Made by a program: the position numbers and the translations under genes. 8,980 nt of DNA. Origin: Flavobacteriaceae bacterium. Lineage in GTDB: Bacteria > Bacteroidota > Bacteroidia > Flavobacteriales > Flavobacteriaceae. The stretch lies in contig NVSY01000027.1 in the NCBI GenBank assembly GCA_002401385.1, positions 1,071 to 10,050 of the forward strand, given 5' to 3'. Below are positions 1 through 6,464 of this stretch, piece after piece. A model generated the notes under the pieces. It worked only from the letters and a program-made list of their open reading frames with translations, ran no database searches and was not told the origin of the DNA. Positions within the stretch are counted from its first letter, which is position 1. Each line of letters starts with the position of its first letter.

Positions 1-788
1 GATTTTTCACAACTCGAATTTACTGGAAGAACAAATTGTACGTTGTCTGTTTTCTTTTTTAAAGGCTTTCCATATACTTTATTCTCAAAATATACTTTCG
101 CTATATGATTTTTCAAATGACTATTTGAAAACTTTTTATATACTAAAACAGCCATACCATTGGCATCAGTTAACACTTCTGAAACCAAGCTATTGTTACC
201 ATCAAAAAGTTTTACAGGAACATTTACAAAAGGCTCATTCTTGGCATCCAACACTACAACATCTACTTTGCAGTTCCATTGAAACTCCCAACGTTTTTCG
301 TACTCCTTTTTATTAATTCGTTTCCAAGCTGACCATTTTTTAACATCATTTATTTCACCTGCTGTCAGCGTTCCATATTTTGGTAAGTTTTTATGTTTTT
401 TCGTGATCATTGATGACGTTCCACGTATCATAATTCCTGTAGTGCTACCTGCTAATTTAGAAGAAATCCCGTACCCAACCACTACCACTTCTTCCAACAA
501 TGCAGGCCCAGCAACCATTAAAACATCAATAAAATGATTGTCTTTAACAATACGCTCTTCTGTTTTCATTCCTATAAATGAAAACAACAGTGTATCGCCT
601 TTATGAACTTTTAACTCATACAGCCCATCAAAATCTGTAGTTGTGGCTTTAATGGTTCCAGAAACAACAATCATTACTCCCGGCAAAGGTCCTGTCTCAT
701 CTTTAACAGTTCCAGAAATATTCATTTCCTGGGCGTTCAATAAAGTAGAAAATAATAGAAAAACAATCAATCTTATAAAATGTCTCAT
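1..788 (-). CDS. Secreted CarboxypepD_reg-like domain protein, N-terminal part (probable vWA-domain protein), cut by window edge
   Basis: The reading frame is open from an ATG at 786-788 to the window edge: 262 full codons, no stop. Residues 1-20 (MRHFIRLIVFLLFSTLLNAQ) form a typical Bacteroidetes signal peptide. Residues ~22-95 are a carboxypeptidase-regulatory-like beta-sandwich (ISGTVKDETGPLPGV..., TDFDGLYELKV, GDTLLFSFIG), ending in an EEVVVVGYG linker like that found before TonB plugs. No plug follows. Instead there is a segment with LTAGEIND..KW (residues ~141-152) and a second beta-sandwich-like stretch (~173-250: VDVVVLDAKNEPFVNVPVKL...TDANGMAVL). From memory, the LTAGEIND-KW segment is typical of flavobacterial proteins that continue into a von Willebrand factor A domain. 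That domain would lie outside the window, so this part is inference. The gene follows menE on the same strand, but the palindromic repeat at ~893-1094 separates them, so it may have its own promoter. I found no convincing -33/-7 pair in 789-892. A SusC-like receptor is less likely because the plug is absent. Confidence 0.8.
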   Translation of the reverse strand, partial: MRHFIRLIVFLLFSTLLNAQEMNISGTVKDETGPLPGVMIVVSGTIKATTTDFDGLYELKVHKGDTLLFSFIGMKTEERIVKDNHFIDVLMVAGPALLEEVVVVGYGISSKLAGSTTGIMIRGTSSMITKKHKNLPKYGTLTAGEINDVKKWSAWKRINKKEYEKRWEFQWNCKVDVVVLDAKNEPFVNVPVKLFDGNNSLVSEVLTDANGMAVLVYKKFSNSHLKNHIAKVYFENKVYGKPLKKKTDNVQFVLPVNSSCEK

Positions 789-892
789 AATCGTAGGTTT
801 TAATTTCAACTAAAATTAACACCAAAATCAAGACTATAAAACCATAAATGAGTGAAGCTAGTAGGACAATGAGTAAACCGAATAGAATTACA

Positions 893-1094
893 AACCTGAG
901 TTCGACATAAGGATAATTTCACACAGCTAATAATCAAAGGTTTAAAACATGTGTCATTGCGATTTTTACTTTTTTAAGTAAAATGTGGTAATCTGACTAT
1001 TTAAAAGGAGATTGCCACAGTCGTAACTCCTTCGAAAAGCCGTATGTAATTGATTTTTAGATAATATCGTTTTTTGTTACCTCGAACTCAGGTT
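893..1094. repeat. ~200-bp MITE-like palindromic element with 13-bp terminal inverted repeats
   Basis: AACCTGAGTTCGA at 893-905 is the exact reverse complement of TCGAACTCAGGTT at 1082-1094. The enclosed ~175 bp has no ORF of note but holds two further hairpins: TTTTACTT/AAGTAAAA at 964-971/976-983 and GTGGTAATCT/AGATTGCCAC at 985-994/1009-1018. The hexamer TTACAA occurs directly outside each end (888-893 and 1093-1098, overlapping the repeat tips by one or two bases), so it could be a target-site duplication. The right copy, read on the minus strand as TTG TAA, is the last Leu codon and stop of menE. No transposase is present, so any movement would have been in trans. The 305-bp gap between menE and the next gene is mostly filled by this element. 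It could alternatively be a folded intergenic repeat with no history of transposition. Confidence 0.6.
953..1034. repeat. Degenerate GTCATTGCGA...GCAATCTC-type palindromic intergenic repeat
   Basis: The left half begins GTCATTGCGA (953-962) and ends GTGGTAATCTG (985-995). The right half runs GAGATTGCCAC (1008-1018) then AGTCGTAACTCCTTCG (1019-1034). The inner arms pair over 10 bp with one mismatch (G-U in RNA) around a 14-nt loop. From memory, the two halves resemble the widespread palindromic repeat GTCATTGCGA-N-GGCAATCTC seen in many Bacteroidetes and some other bacterial genomes. The outer parts here no longer match each other, so this is a decayed copy nested in the larger inverted repeat. 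In menE read-through RNA (minus strand) the two hairpins would form in tandem and could slow or protect RNA 3' ends, but neither has a U-tract that would make it a clear terminator. Confidence 0.55.
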
Positions 1095-2148
1095 ACAAGA
1101 GTAACATGGAGGCTTTCCTATTAATTTTTTGTGTTGGAGTTTCTACAAATTGAAAAATTGAATACACTTTTTTAGGAATTTCAAACTTACTTAATAAGTT
1201 GGATGCTCTTATTTGAACTAATAAATTACTCGTATAATCGGCTGTCAACCTGGCCTTTGTTTCAAGCACTAAAATCACCCTATTCCCCAATAAATCATCC
1301 GGTTCGGAAGCGATGAAAAAACGTTCTGAAATAAGCCCACTTAACTTGAGTTCTAACTGCTCTGGTATCAATTTGATACCACCAGAATTAATCACTGAAT
1401 CATACCTTCCTAACCACTTAAAAGTATGAGCATCTATTAAAAATACAAGATCATTTGTAACAATAATATCCTCAGAGAGCATAGGTGCCTTAATCTGTAA
1501 ACAATCTCGGCTGTCCAGAAAAAGTTCAATATTAGGCAGGGTTTTATAGTACTGGTCTCCAATTCCATTCAATCGTTTGGCAGCAATATGTGTGATGGTT
1601 TCTGTCATTCCATACGTCGCAAATACTTTTGTAGGCAACGTTTTAATTTTTTCTAGCAACTTTTCAGAAATAACACCTCCGCCAATAATCAATTGATCAA
1701 TGCGGTGTAACTTTTCAAAGGAATGATGAGCTTGTAAAGGAATCATCGCTCCAAAATCATAGTGTTTTTCCGTCAAAGCCAATGGGTTTGACTGTACTTC
1801 AACAACATCCATATCCCAGCCCAAATGCAATGCTCTTAGCAACATCATTTTACCTGCAATAAAATCAGTAGACATACACAAGAGCGCTGTAGTTCTCGCT
1901 TTCAGATTAAAAAAAGTTCCTGTAGCCAAGACCGATTCTAGCATAGCCCTTTTTTGAAGGCTTATAATTTTTGGCTTTCCAGTAGAACCTGAAGTTTGTA
2001 CTTTTAGTACTTCCGTTCCATCAAACCATGTTTTCAAAAAAGGATGTACTTCTGGCAAAGAACGTTCTACATATTGCAACAATTCCATAGTGTTACTGAA
2101 CCGATTCCCGTTCAATCTAAAACTAGGATGTAGCGATAACTTATCCAT
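1093..2148 (-). CDS. menE: o-Succinylbenzoate-CoA ligase (MenE), short Bacteroidetes form
   Basis: This cytoplasmic enzyme of menaquinone synthesis activates o-succinylbenzoate to its CoA thioester through an acyl-adenylate. It is an ANL-superfamily (acyl-CoA synthetase) protein of 351 aa. Visible core motifs are the P-loop TSGSTGKPK (52-60), ATYGMTET (177-184), TND (231-233, in the place of the usual TGD), GRYDSVINSGGIK (247-259) and the C-terminal catalytic lysine motif TPTQKINRK (337-345, K341). It lacks part of the N-terminal region of ~450-490 aa MenE proteins, which I recall as normal for Bacteroidetes. The start ATG (2146-2148) overlaps the end of the upstream CPBP gene by 8 bp, so the two are translationally coupled. 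With menC two genes upstream, the pathway assignment is firm. The stop codon and final Leu codon fall in the TTACAA hexamer at the edge of the palindromic repeat, and the three closing leucines may reflect a slightly altered C-terminus. Confidence 0.93.
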   Translation of the reverse strand: MDKLSLHPSFRLNGNRFSNTMELLQYVERSLPEVHPFLKTWFDGTEVLKVQTSGSTGKPKIISLQKRAMLESVLATGTFFNLKARTTALLCMSTDFIAGKMMLLRALHLGWDMDVVEVQSNPLALTEKHYDFGAMIPLQAHHSFEKLHRIDQLIIGGGVISEKLLEKIKTLPTKVFATYGMTETITHIAAKRLNGIGDQYYKTLPNIELFLDSRDCLQIKAPMLSEDIIVTNDLVFLIDAHTFKWLGRYDSVINSGGIKLIPEQLELKLSGLISERFFIASEPDDLLGNRVILVLETKARLTADYTSNLLVQIRASNLLSKFEIPKKVYSIFQFVETPTQKINRKASMLLL

Positions 2149-3100
2149 TAGACTCTATAGTTTCTTCTTGAATTTCCAATGGTTTACTAATCTCTCCTGT
2201 CAACTTTTCCTTCCAGTTTTTCCATCCATATTTTTTAGAAAACACGATGAGTACCAAAGGGTACAATACAAAAACAGGCAAGAACATGCTCAATTCAACA
2301 GAAGGTTCAGAGATATCTACAAACAAAGCATCGGTCTGAAAAGCCGCCCAATCTGTAGTTACAAATACTGCTGCTACAATATTATTTATGGCATGAAAAC
2401 CCAAGGCCAACTCTGTACCTTCATCCATCAAAGTCATAATTCCCAACAAGAAACCAGTACCTATATAATAGACCATTACAATCATACCAAATTTCTCTAC
2501 TTCTGGATTCATACCGTGTAGCAACCCAAACATAACGGATGTAACTAGTAATGGAAACCACCTATTTTTTGCTATTGACCCTAATCCTTGCATCAAATAG
2601 CTTCTAAATAACAATTCTTCTAAACCCGTTTGAAATGGTAAAAATAATACAGAAATAAGTACTAATAAAGCAAATTTCATCGGTTTAAAATTCCAAACAT
2701 GCATTTCTGGAGCTAACAAGATTCCAATAGTAATAACAACAATAGAAATTCCACCCCAAAGCATCACAGCAAACCAAAATCGAGACCAATCGATGGTATT
2801 TCTAGAAGTGACCAGGCTTGTAAAGCTACGTTTATGAAAAAACCGAACGCATAAAACCAAGGTCCCAAGACCCGCTGCAAATGATAAAATCATTAAAAAC
2901 AGACTTAAATTAGCTCCTATTAAACTTGAAAAATTACTTTTAGAAGCAGCTATAAATTCTGCGTTATTTTCTGCCATAAATTGACCTACACCAAACAATG
3001 GTAAGGCACCTAAATTAACGGCGATAAACACAAGAAGTAACCCTAATACGTAATACCCCCAATTATTTTCTCCTTTATACGCTTGTTGAATAAAGTTCAT
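2141..3100 (-). CDS. CPBP (Abi/CAAX-like) family intramembrane glutamic protease
   Basis: This is a 319-aa polytopic inner-membrane protein with hydrophobic segments around residues 16-38, 62-86, 107-130, 142-158, 182-196, 206-222, 233-247 and 270-287. The three CPBP/Rce1 motifs are all intact: EELLFR (E161, E162, R166), FGLLH (F191, H195) and HAINN (H236, N240). The family includes eukaryotic Rce1 CAAX proteases and bacterial Abi proteins linked to bacteriocin self-immunity; the substrate here is unknown. The charged tail (290-319) is probably cytoplasmic. The gene starts only 5 nt after menC ends and overlaps menE by 8 bp, so it is co-expressed with menaquinone genes. This order is, to my recollection, common in flavobacteria. 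A link to quinone synthesis is suggested only by position; no biochemical role can be read from the sequence. Confidence 0.9.
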   Translation of the reverse strand: MNFIQQAYKGENNWGYYVLGLLLVFIAVNLGALPLFGVGQFMAENNAEFIAASKSNFSSLIGANLSLFLMILSFAAGLGTLVLCVRFFHKRSFTSLVTSRNTIDWSRFWFAVMLWGGISIVVITIGILLAPEMHVWNFKPMKFALLVLISVLFLPFQTGLEELLFRSYLMQGLGSIAKNRWFPLLVTSVMFGLLHGMNPEVEKFGMIVMVYYIGTGFLLGIMTLMDEGTELALGFHAINNIVAAVFVTTDWAAFQTDALFVDISEPSVELSMFLPVFVLYPLVLIVFSKKYGWKNWKEKLTGEISKPLEIQEETIESNG

Positions 3101-3105
3101 TGTTT

Positions 3106-4140
3106 TTATAATTTAAAATCCCAATTGTCTTTTGTTGTGTATTCCAATGCTCCTTTAGACACCTCCAAAGGGCAGCTTATATTATTTGTATACAAAGCTC
3201 CTGTTCCCAAACCTTGTGGCATGGAATTCCCCAAACCAAAGGTCCATTGAGCAATCGCACTAAGCCCAATATTGCTTTCTAAAGCAGATGTAACCCACCA
3301 TTTCATTTGCTGCTTTTCCGCCATAGCAATCCACCCTTCACATCCTTTAAATCCACCAACCAAGGCAGGCTTTAAAATTATGTATTGTGCTTGTATTGTT
3401 TGTAGCAATTCTTGCTGTTTTGTTACAGAAAATACACCAATTAATTCTTCGTCCAATGCAATTGGCAATGGCGTCCTACTACACAAGGCTGCCATTTCCT
3501 GCCATTGGCCTTGTCTTATAGGTTGCTCTATGGAGTGTAAATCAAATTCCGAAAGTCTTTTTAATTTCTCCAAGGCATTTTCAGGAGAAAAAGCTCCGTT
3601 GGCATCAACCCTTAATTCAACCTCAACTGCACTAAATTCCGATCTGATATATTGTAACAAGTCCAATTCCGCCTTAAAATCAATAGCTCCTATTTTTAAT
3701 TTAATAGTGGAAAACCCCGCTTTTAATTTTTCTTTTATCTGTTGATGCATAAATTCCTTACTCCCCATCCAGATCAATCCATTGATAGGAATTGATTTTT
3801 TTGAAGCAGTAAAATCATTTTGAAACAATTCAAATGGATGCTTACTTTCCAAGGATAAAAAGGCTTGTTCTAATCCAAATTGCATGGAGGGAAATGCTGT
3901 CAATTCTAACAACAACTTCTCCAATCCTACATAAATATGATCACAAGTCCATTGTAGTTTTTCTAAAAAACCGGGCCTGTCATCAATACTTAAACCTTTA
4001 AACATATTGCATTCTCCCACTCCTTTTTTTTCATCATTTTCAATAATTATGAAATAAGTTTCTTTGGTATGTAAAATACCTCGAGAAGTTCCGCTGGCAC
4101 GTTTAAAATTTAAAGTATAGGGTTTAAAATGAGCTTTCAT
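3106..4140 (-). CDS. menC: o-Succinylbenzoate synthase (MenC), enolase superfamily
   Basis: This cytoplasmic enzyme dehydrates SHCHC to o-succinylbenzoate in the menaquinone pathway, feeding MenE encoded two genes downstream. The protein is 344 aa from the ATG at 4138-4140 (MKAHFKPYTLNFKR...). Another in-frame ATG nine codons upstream would extend into the divergent promoter region and adds residues (MYYCTISNS) with no family character, so I prefer the inner start. Enolase-superfamily catalytic features are all visible: KLK (K147, K149), the metal ligands in RVDANG (D179), SIEQP (E205) and LDE (D230), and the second catalytic lysine in ILKP (K257). The nearby S286-A-L-E-S and GLGTG segments fit the C-terminal part of the barrel. 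A dipeptide epimerase would share this fold, but the operon with menE decides for MenC. It is the first gene of the operon; menD, menB, menA and menF are not in the window. Confidence 0.92.
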   Translation of the reverse strand: MKAHFKPYTLNFKRASGTSRGILHTKETYFIIIENDEKKGVGECNMFKGLSIDDRPGFLEKLQWTCDHIYVGLEKLLLELTAFPSMQFGLEQAFLSLESKHPFELFQNDFTASKKSIPINGLIWMGSKEFMHQQIKEKLKAGFSTIKLKIGAIDFKAELDLLQYIRSEFSAVEVELRVDANGAFSPENALEKLKRLSEFDLHSIEQPIRQGQWQEMAALCSRTPLPIALDEELIGVFSVTKQQELLQTIQAQYIILKPALVGGFKGCEGWIAMAEKQQMKWWVTSALESNIGLSAIAQWTFGLGNSMPQGLGTGALYTNNISCPLEVSKGALEYTTKDNWDFKL

Positions 4141-4215
4141 AGAATTGCTTATAGTGCAATAGTACAACTATTAGAAAAAAAATACTATTTTAGGAAGAAA
4201 TTAAAGCTTACAACG
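4141..4215. promoter_or_regulatory. Divergent promoter region between menC operon and hydroxylase gene
   Basis: The 75 bp between the two divergent starts must carry promoters for both directions. On the minus strand TACTATTG (complement of 4157-4164) matches the Bacteroidetes -7 consensus TAnnTTTG at 5 of 6 fixed positions and lies 17 bp before the menC ATG. No good -33 TTTG accompanies it, only a T-run at the right distance. On the plus strand no clear box was found; TACTATTTTAG (4183-4193) is a weak candidate. Neither gene has a Shine-Dalgarno sequence, as expected in this phylum. Confidence 0.3.
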
Positions 4216-5118
4216 ATGCAGATACCAGAAATTCCAAATTTAATTTTATATGCCATACCGTTTTTTTTTGTCTCGGTGCTCATAGAAGGATACATCGTAT
4301 TTAAAAAAAATAAAGGGGCTTTTGTATTAAAAGACTCCATTACATCCATAACCATGGGAATTGGAAACCTATTGATAGGCCTCACCTCCAATATTTTGGT
4401 TGTTTTTGTAATTACTTACCTCTATGAAAACTTCAGATTGACAGACATTCCTTTTGATTGGTGGGCCTGGCTATTCATTTTATTTGCCGATGATATTTCT
4501 TATTATTGGTTTCATAGATTTTCCCATACCACACGTTTTTTGTGGGCGTCCCATGTGATACATCACTCTTCGGAAAAATACAATTTAAGTACTGCCCTTC
4601 GACAAACTTGGACAGGTAATTTTTTTAGTTTTATTTTCTTTTTGGCTTTGCCCATTATTGGATTCCATCCTTTGATGATATTTACGCAAATGTCTGTGAG
4701 CTTATTATATCAATATTGGATTCACACCGAGTTAATTCACAAAATGCCAAAATGGTTCGAAGCTATTTTTAATACCCCTTCACATCACAGAGTTCACCAT
4801 GGCACCAACCCAATATATCTGGATAGAAACCATGCGGGTATTTTCATTATTTGGGACAAGCTATTTGGGACTTTTCAGGCAGAACTTCCAGAGGAAAAAG
4901 TGGTCTATGGACTGGTCTCTAACATCAACACCTACAATCCTCTTCGGGTAGCATTTCAAGAATGGTACAATTTATTAAAAGACGTATTTAGTTCAAAAAC
5001 ATCACTATTGAATCGTTTCAATTACTTTCTAAAACCTCCTGGTTGGAAACATGACGGCACCAGTGTATTGTCCGACGATTTGCGAAGGGAGTGGCATGCA
5101 AAACAAAAGCGTCTCTAA
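4216..5118 (+). CDS. Sterol desaturase / fatty acid hydroxylase superfamily membrane protein (AGMO-like motifs)
   Basis: This integral-membrane, di-iron, oxygen-dependent enzyme probably hydroxylates a lipid (fatty acid, alkylglycerol or isoprenoid). I start it at the ATG at 4216 (MQIPEIPNLIL...), giving 300 aa. An upstream in-frame ATG at 4129 would overlap the start of divergent menC and adds a basic, non-family leader. The eight-histidine signature is present: HRFSH (H90, H94), HVIHH (H103, H106, H107) and HHRVHH (H180, H181, H184, H185), with extra histidines at 160 and 165. Hydrophobic segments lie near 8-28, 47-68, 81-98, 112-134 and 138-156. The stretch DRNHAGIFIIWDKLFGTF (193-210) resembles the conserved segment of alkylglycerol monooxygenase (TMEM195) relatives. 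The substrate cannot be read from the sequence. It stands alone on the plus strand and converges on the DUF2007 gene with 43 bp between them. Confidence 0.88.
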   Translation: MQIPEIPNLILYAIPFFFVSVLIEGYIVFKKNKGAFVLKDSITSITMGIGNLLIGLTSNILVVFVITYLYENFRLTDIPFDWWAWLFILFADDISYYWFHRFSHTTRFLWASHVIHHSSEKYNLSTALRQTWTGNFFSFIFFLALPIIGFHPLMIFTQMSVSLLYQYWIHTELIHKMPKWFEAIFNTPSHHRVHHGTNPIYLDRNHAGIFIIWDKLFGTFQAELPEEKVVYGLVSNINTYNPLRVAFQEWYNLLKDVFSSKTSLLNRFNYFLKPPGWKHDGTSVLSDDLRREWHAKQKRL

Positions 5119-5161
5119 GTAAGTTCCTACAGCAATAGCTATTCTTTTAAAATTTAAAATC

Positions 5162-5584
5162 TTATTTTTTTCTTTTAAACTCAGTATCACATTTTTTACA
5201 TCTATAAACGTTTTTATAACGCAATGGATACAAAAAGAATACAAATGAAATTATTGTATAAAAGATTCCCCACCCACCTTTCATGGATTTAAAATTCGCG
5301 TATAACTCTGTTGCTCCACAGTTAGGACATTCCAACACATTATCATCGTCGTCTGTTAAGGGAGCGCCTTCAATTTCATTCAAAATCCTTGCTACTTGAT
5401 CCTTATCTTTATAATGTACTTTAAGTTTCATTCCTCCTATCGCATTATTCAACATTGGATCTATAGATATTGTAAATGCATCGTGTAAATAACAATTAAT
5501 ACCCAAACTTTCCAATTTAGATATAAGGATATGTGCCTCTGGGGCATTATCAAATACTTTTATTGTTATAAATTTATTTTCCAT
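5162..5584 (-). CDS. DUF2007-like small protein with split zinc ribbon and one membrane segment
   Basis: This 140-aa protein has three visible parts. Residues ~5-75 resemble the DUF2007 (putative prokaryotic signal transducing protein) fold: FITIKVFDNAPEAHILISKL..GINCYLHD, then GMKLKVHYKDKDQVARIL. An acidic linker DDDD (78-81) follows. A zinc-ribbon pair CPNC (C86, C89) and CKKC (C129, C132) flanks a hydrophobic stretch (~104-120, IFYTIISFVFFLYPLRY) that looks like a single membrane segment or hairpin. The function of the family is not established; regulatory or interaction roles are only guesses. It begins 38 nt after the stop of the UPF0173 hydrolase on the same strand, so it may be co-transcribed with it. 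A membrane segment inside the loop of a zinc ribbon is odd, because both cysteine pairs would have to meet on the same side or the segment must be re-entrant. Confidence 0.8.
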   Translation of the reverse strand: MENKFITIKVFDNAPEAHILISKLESLGINCYLHDAFTISIDPMLNNAIGGMKLKVHYKDKDQVARILNEIEGAPLTDDDDNVLECPNCGATELYANFKSMKGGWGIFYTIISFVFFLYPLRYKNVYRCKKCDTEFKRKK

Positions 5585-5622
5585 TATTATAGTATTAGTT
5601 AAAATAGCCTATTTTATTCATC

Positions 5623-6303
5623 CTATACCTTCAAGCTATCTCCAATAGGTAACAAATGTAATTCCTTATGGTCTTTTGCAAATTGTTCTTGTGCGTTTTT
5701 ATGATCTATTTTAATATATCCAAATGTATCGTAATGGTAGCCAAGGATGGTATTACATTCTAGAAAATCTGCAGCAATAATGGCTTGTTTTACTCCCATT
5801 GTAAAATTATCTCCTATCGGTAAAACCGCTAGATCTAATGGTCCTACAAGGCGTGGAATCAATTTCATATCATAAGTCAACGCAGTATCTCCTGCAATAA
5901 AAATGTTGTGATGCTTTGTTTCTATAATAAATCCTCCTGGTTGTCCTCCATAGCTACCGTCAGGAAAAGAACTTGAATGAATCGCATTTGTATAATGTAC
6001 ACGCCCAAAATCAAACTGCCAACTTCCTCCATGATTCATTGGATGCCCTTGCAGTCCCTTTTTTTCAAAATAACTAATAATTTCAAAATTAGAAATTAAA
6101 GTTGCTCCAGAATTTTTTGCGATGACCTCTACATCTAATATATGATCTTGATGTGCATGGGTAATTAAGATATAATCTGGTTTCAAACTATTGATATCTA
6201 TATGTGCTGCCAATTCATTCCCAGTAATAAAAGGGTCTACTAGAATGGTTTTGTCCTTGGTTTCAATCAAAATAGTGGCATGTCCTAAATAAGTAATCTT
6301 CAT
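5623..6303 (-). CDS. UPF0173-type metal-dependent hydrolase (metallo-beta-lactamase fold)
   Basis: This 226-aa cytoplasmic protein is a metallo-beta-lactamase-superfamily hydrolase of the UPF0173/YtkL/UlaG-like type, with unknown natural substrate. The chosen start is the ATG at 6301-6303 (MKITYLGHATILIETKDK...), the standard family N-terminus. The frame remains open upstream to an ATG at 6438, but those 45 codons run through the intrinsic terminator at 6395-6427 and have no family features. Metal-site residues are visible: H8, D23 in LVDPF, HAHQDH (H49, H51, D53, H54), H109 in AIHS, D139 in AGDT and H190 in GYH. The length is normal for the family. It lies downstream of the receptor gene but is separated from it by the terminator, so it needs a promoter within ~6304-6394; I see no strong one. 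The DUF2007 gene follows after 38 nt. Confidence 0.9.
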   Translation of the reverse strand: MKITYLGHATILIETKDKTILVDPFITGNELAAHIDINSLKPDYILITHAHQDHILDVEVIAKNSGATLISNFEIISYFEKKGLQGHPMNHGGSWQFDFGRVHYTNAIHSSSFPDGSYGGQPGGFIIETKHHNIFIAGDTALTYDMKLIPRLVGPLDLAVLPIGDNFTMGVKQAIIAADFLECNTILGYHYDTFGYIKIDHKNAQEQFAKDHKELHLLPIGDSLKV

Positions 6304-6394
6304 ATTCCGTCTTTTTATAGTTCTATACCAATCAAGTGAACGTTTTAAAAAACCACTTACAATTGGCTCCACTAAAATACATATTTTTAAGCAC

Positions 6395-6427
6395 AAAAAA
6401 GCCACGGAATTCCCTAATTTCCGTGGC
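6395..6427 (-). terminator. Intrinsic terminator downstream of the TonB-dependent receptor gene
   Basis: GCCACGGAA (6401-6409) and TTCCGTGGC (6419-6427) form a perfect 9-bp GC-rich stem with a 9-nt loop. Read on the minus strand the hairpin is followed at once by six T (complement of the A-run at 6395-6400). It starts 37 nt after the receptor stop codon and is the clearest rho-independent terminator in the window. On the plus strand no T-run follows, so it works in one direction only. Confidence 0.9.
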
Positions 6428-6464
6428 CTAACAAACAAACAATTTCCTAAATACTTAATAGATA

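Noticed and set aside
125..316. 63-codon plus-strand ORF
   Set aside because: It lies opposite the partial CarboxypepD_reg-like gene, whose signal peptide and domain are clear; it has no recognisable features and is a shadow.
1076..1105. GTTAC-AAGA-GTAAC hairpin (1092-1105) as a menE terminator
   Set aside because: The stem is only 5 bp, overlaps menE coding sequence and has no T-run after it.
2090..2521. 143-codon plus-strand ORF opposite the CPBP gene
   Set aside because: It is antisense to motif-bearing CPBP and menE coding sequence; composition is typical of a shadow frame.
3272..3745. 157-codon plus-strand ORF opposite menC
   Set aside because: It is antisense to the catalytic core of menC and rich in Ser, Cys and Asn as shadow frames are; no domain was recognised.
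4129..4215. N-terminal extension of the hydroxylase from the ATG at 4129
   Set aside because: It would overlap the start of divergent menC and adds a basic leader (MSFHRIAYSA...) with no family similarity; the ATG at 4216 gives a normal family N-terminus.
5119..5161. Bidirectional terminator between the hydroxylase and DUF2007 genes
   Set aside because: Only AATAGCTATT (5134-5143) and an AT-only TTTTAAAATTTAAAA stretch are present; stems are short and AT-rich, so I do not call a terminator although one may act here.
6304..6438. N-terminal extension of the UPF0173 hydrolase from the ATG at 6438
   Set aside because: The extra 45 codons read through the intrinsic terminator hairpin; MKITYLGHAT at 6303 is the usual beginning of this family.
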